Shown piece after piece: positions 63,974 to 64,000 of a stretch of 64,000 bases of DNA. The notes beneath the pieces were generated by a model, which was not told the DNA's origin, ran no database searches, and worked only from the letters and a program-made list of their open reading frames with translations. A program made the translations under genes and the position numbers. Source of the stretch: Campylobacter sp. RM12651 (lineage in GTDB: Bacteria > Campylobacterota > Campylobacteria > Campylobacterales > Campylobacteraceae); the NCBI RefSeq assembly GCF_022369475.1, contig NZ_CP059600.1, positions 992,001-1,056,000 of the forward strand, written 5' to 3'. Each line of letters opens with the position of its first letter. The stretch's first letter is position 1.

Positions 63974-64000
63974 TAAATTACTCCTAATTTTAAAAAAAGG

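Overview
The window is a very AT-rich, gene-dense bacterial chromosome segment that reads as Campylobacter or a close epsilonproteobacterial relative. The evidence is epsilon-type gene neighbourhoods I recognise (guaA beside uvrC, gapA-pgk-tpiA beside nadD-rsfS, rho-dnaX beside ccoI, tatB-tatC-queA, amiA-tyrS-spoT-rpoZ-pyrH), a tmRNA tag close to the Campylobacter type, a biosynthetic arginine decarboxylase and flagellar genes. About 62 protein genes and one tmRNA are visible; I found no rRNA, tRNA, insertion sequence or CRISPR array.

Layout. 1-3665: end of a yceI-like gene, a DsbA-like oxidoreductase and a small family of paralogous membrane proteins, one of them frameshifted. 3823-6907 (minus): guaA, nhaD and a short lipoprotein gene not previously delimited. 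6857-13551 (plus): one tight transcription unit with uvrC, a receiver-like membrane protein, a LolC/E-type permease, a small GGDEF-like protein, a PIF1-like helicase and a FliL-like periplasmic protein. 13600-34767 (minus): long, heavily overlapping housekeeping operons (queC, aspB, speA, hisS, tmk, coaD, ubiX, flgA, moeA, murA, SDR, ankyrin; mnmC, amiA, NMO, tyrS, spoT, rpoZ, pyrH). 34813-35663 (minus): rsfS, nadD. 35722-39647 (plus): gapA, pgk, tpiA, an Asp/Glu racemase and a DUF1353 protein. 39840-43638 (minus): tmRNA, dnaX, rho. 43726-46065: ccoI. 46079-48082 (minus): UvrD-type helicase. 48187-51627 (plus): valS, purU.

51764-56033 (minus) is the accessory region. It holds five proteins with no Sec signal and Asn/Ser-rich N-termini. 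Four share a nearly identical C-terminal module of about 50 residues ending in YDKRV; the fifth resembles the Cj0814 family of flagellum-dependent secreted proteins. The likely reading is a locus of flagellar-exported effectors that has expanded by duplication. A sigma-28-like promoter element sits before the four-gene part. Beyond it lie tatB-tatC-queA, a second receiver-like membrane protein, a LysR-controlled alcohol dehydrogenase/cyclophilin-like/acetyltransferase operon, and a BdlA-like soluble chemoreceptor.

The most striking signal is at the 3' end of dnaX. A run of nine A leads, in the -1 frame, into an open stretch of 116 codons with no methionine, carrying two near-identical 27-residue blocks with a 39-residue period. 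The -1 frame is closed by a stop directly before the A run and the zero frame is closed just after it, so the frames can only be joined on the run. This suggests programmed slippage that lengthens the clamp-loader subunit rather than shortening it. A one-base homopolymer miscount is the main alternative, especially as a second one-base-short run (A7/T7 at 2549-2555) interrupts a membrane protein gene.
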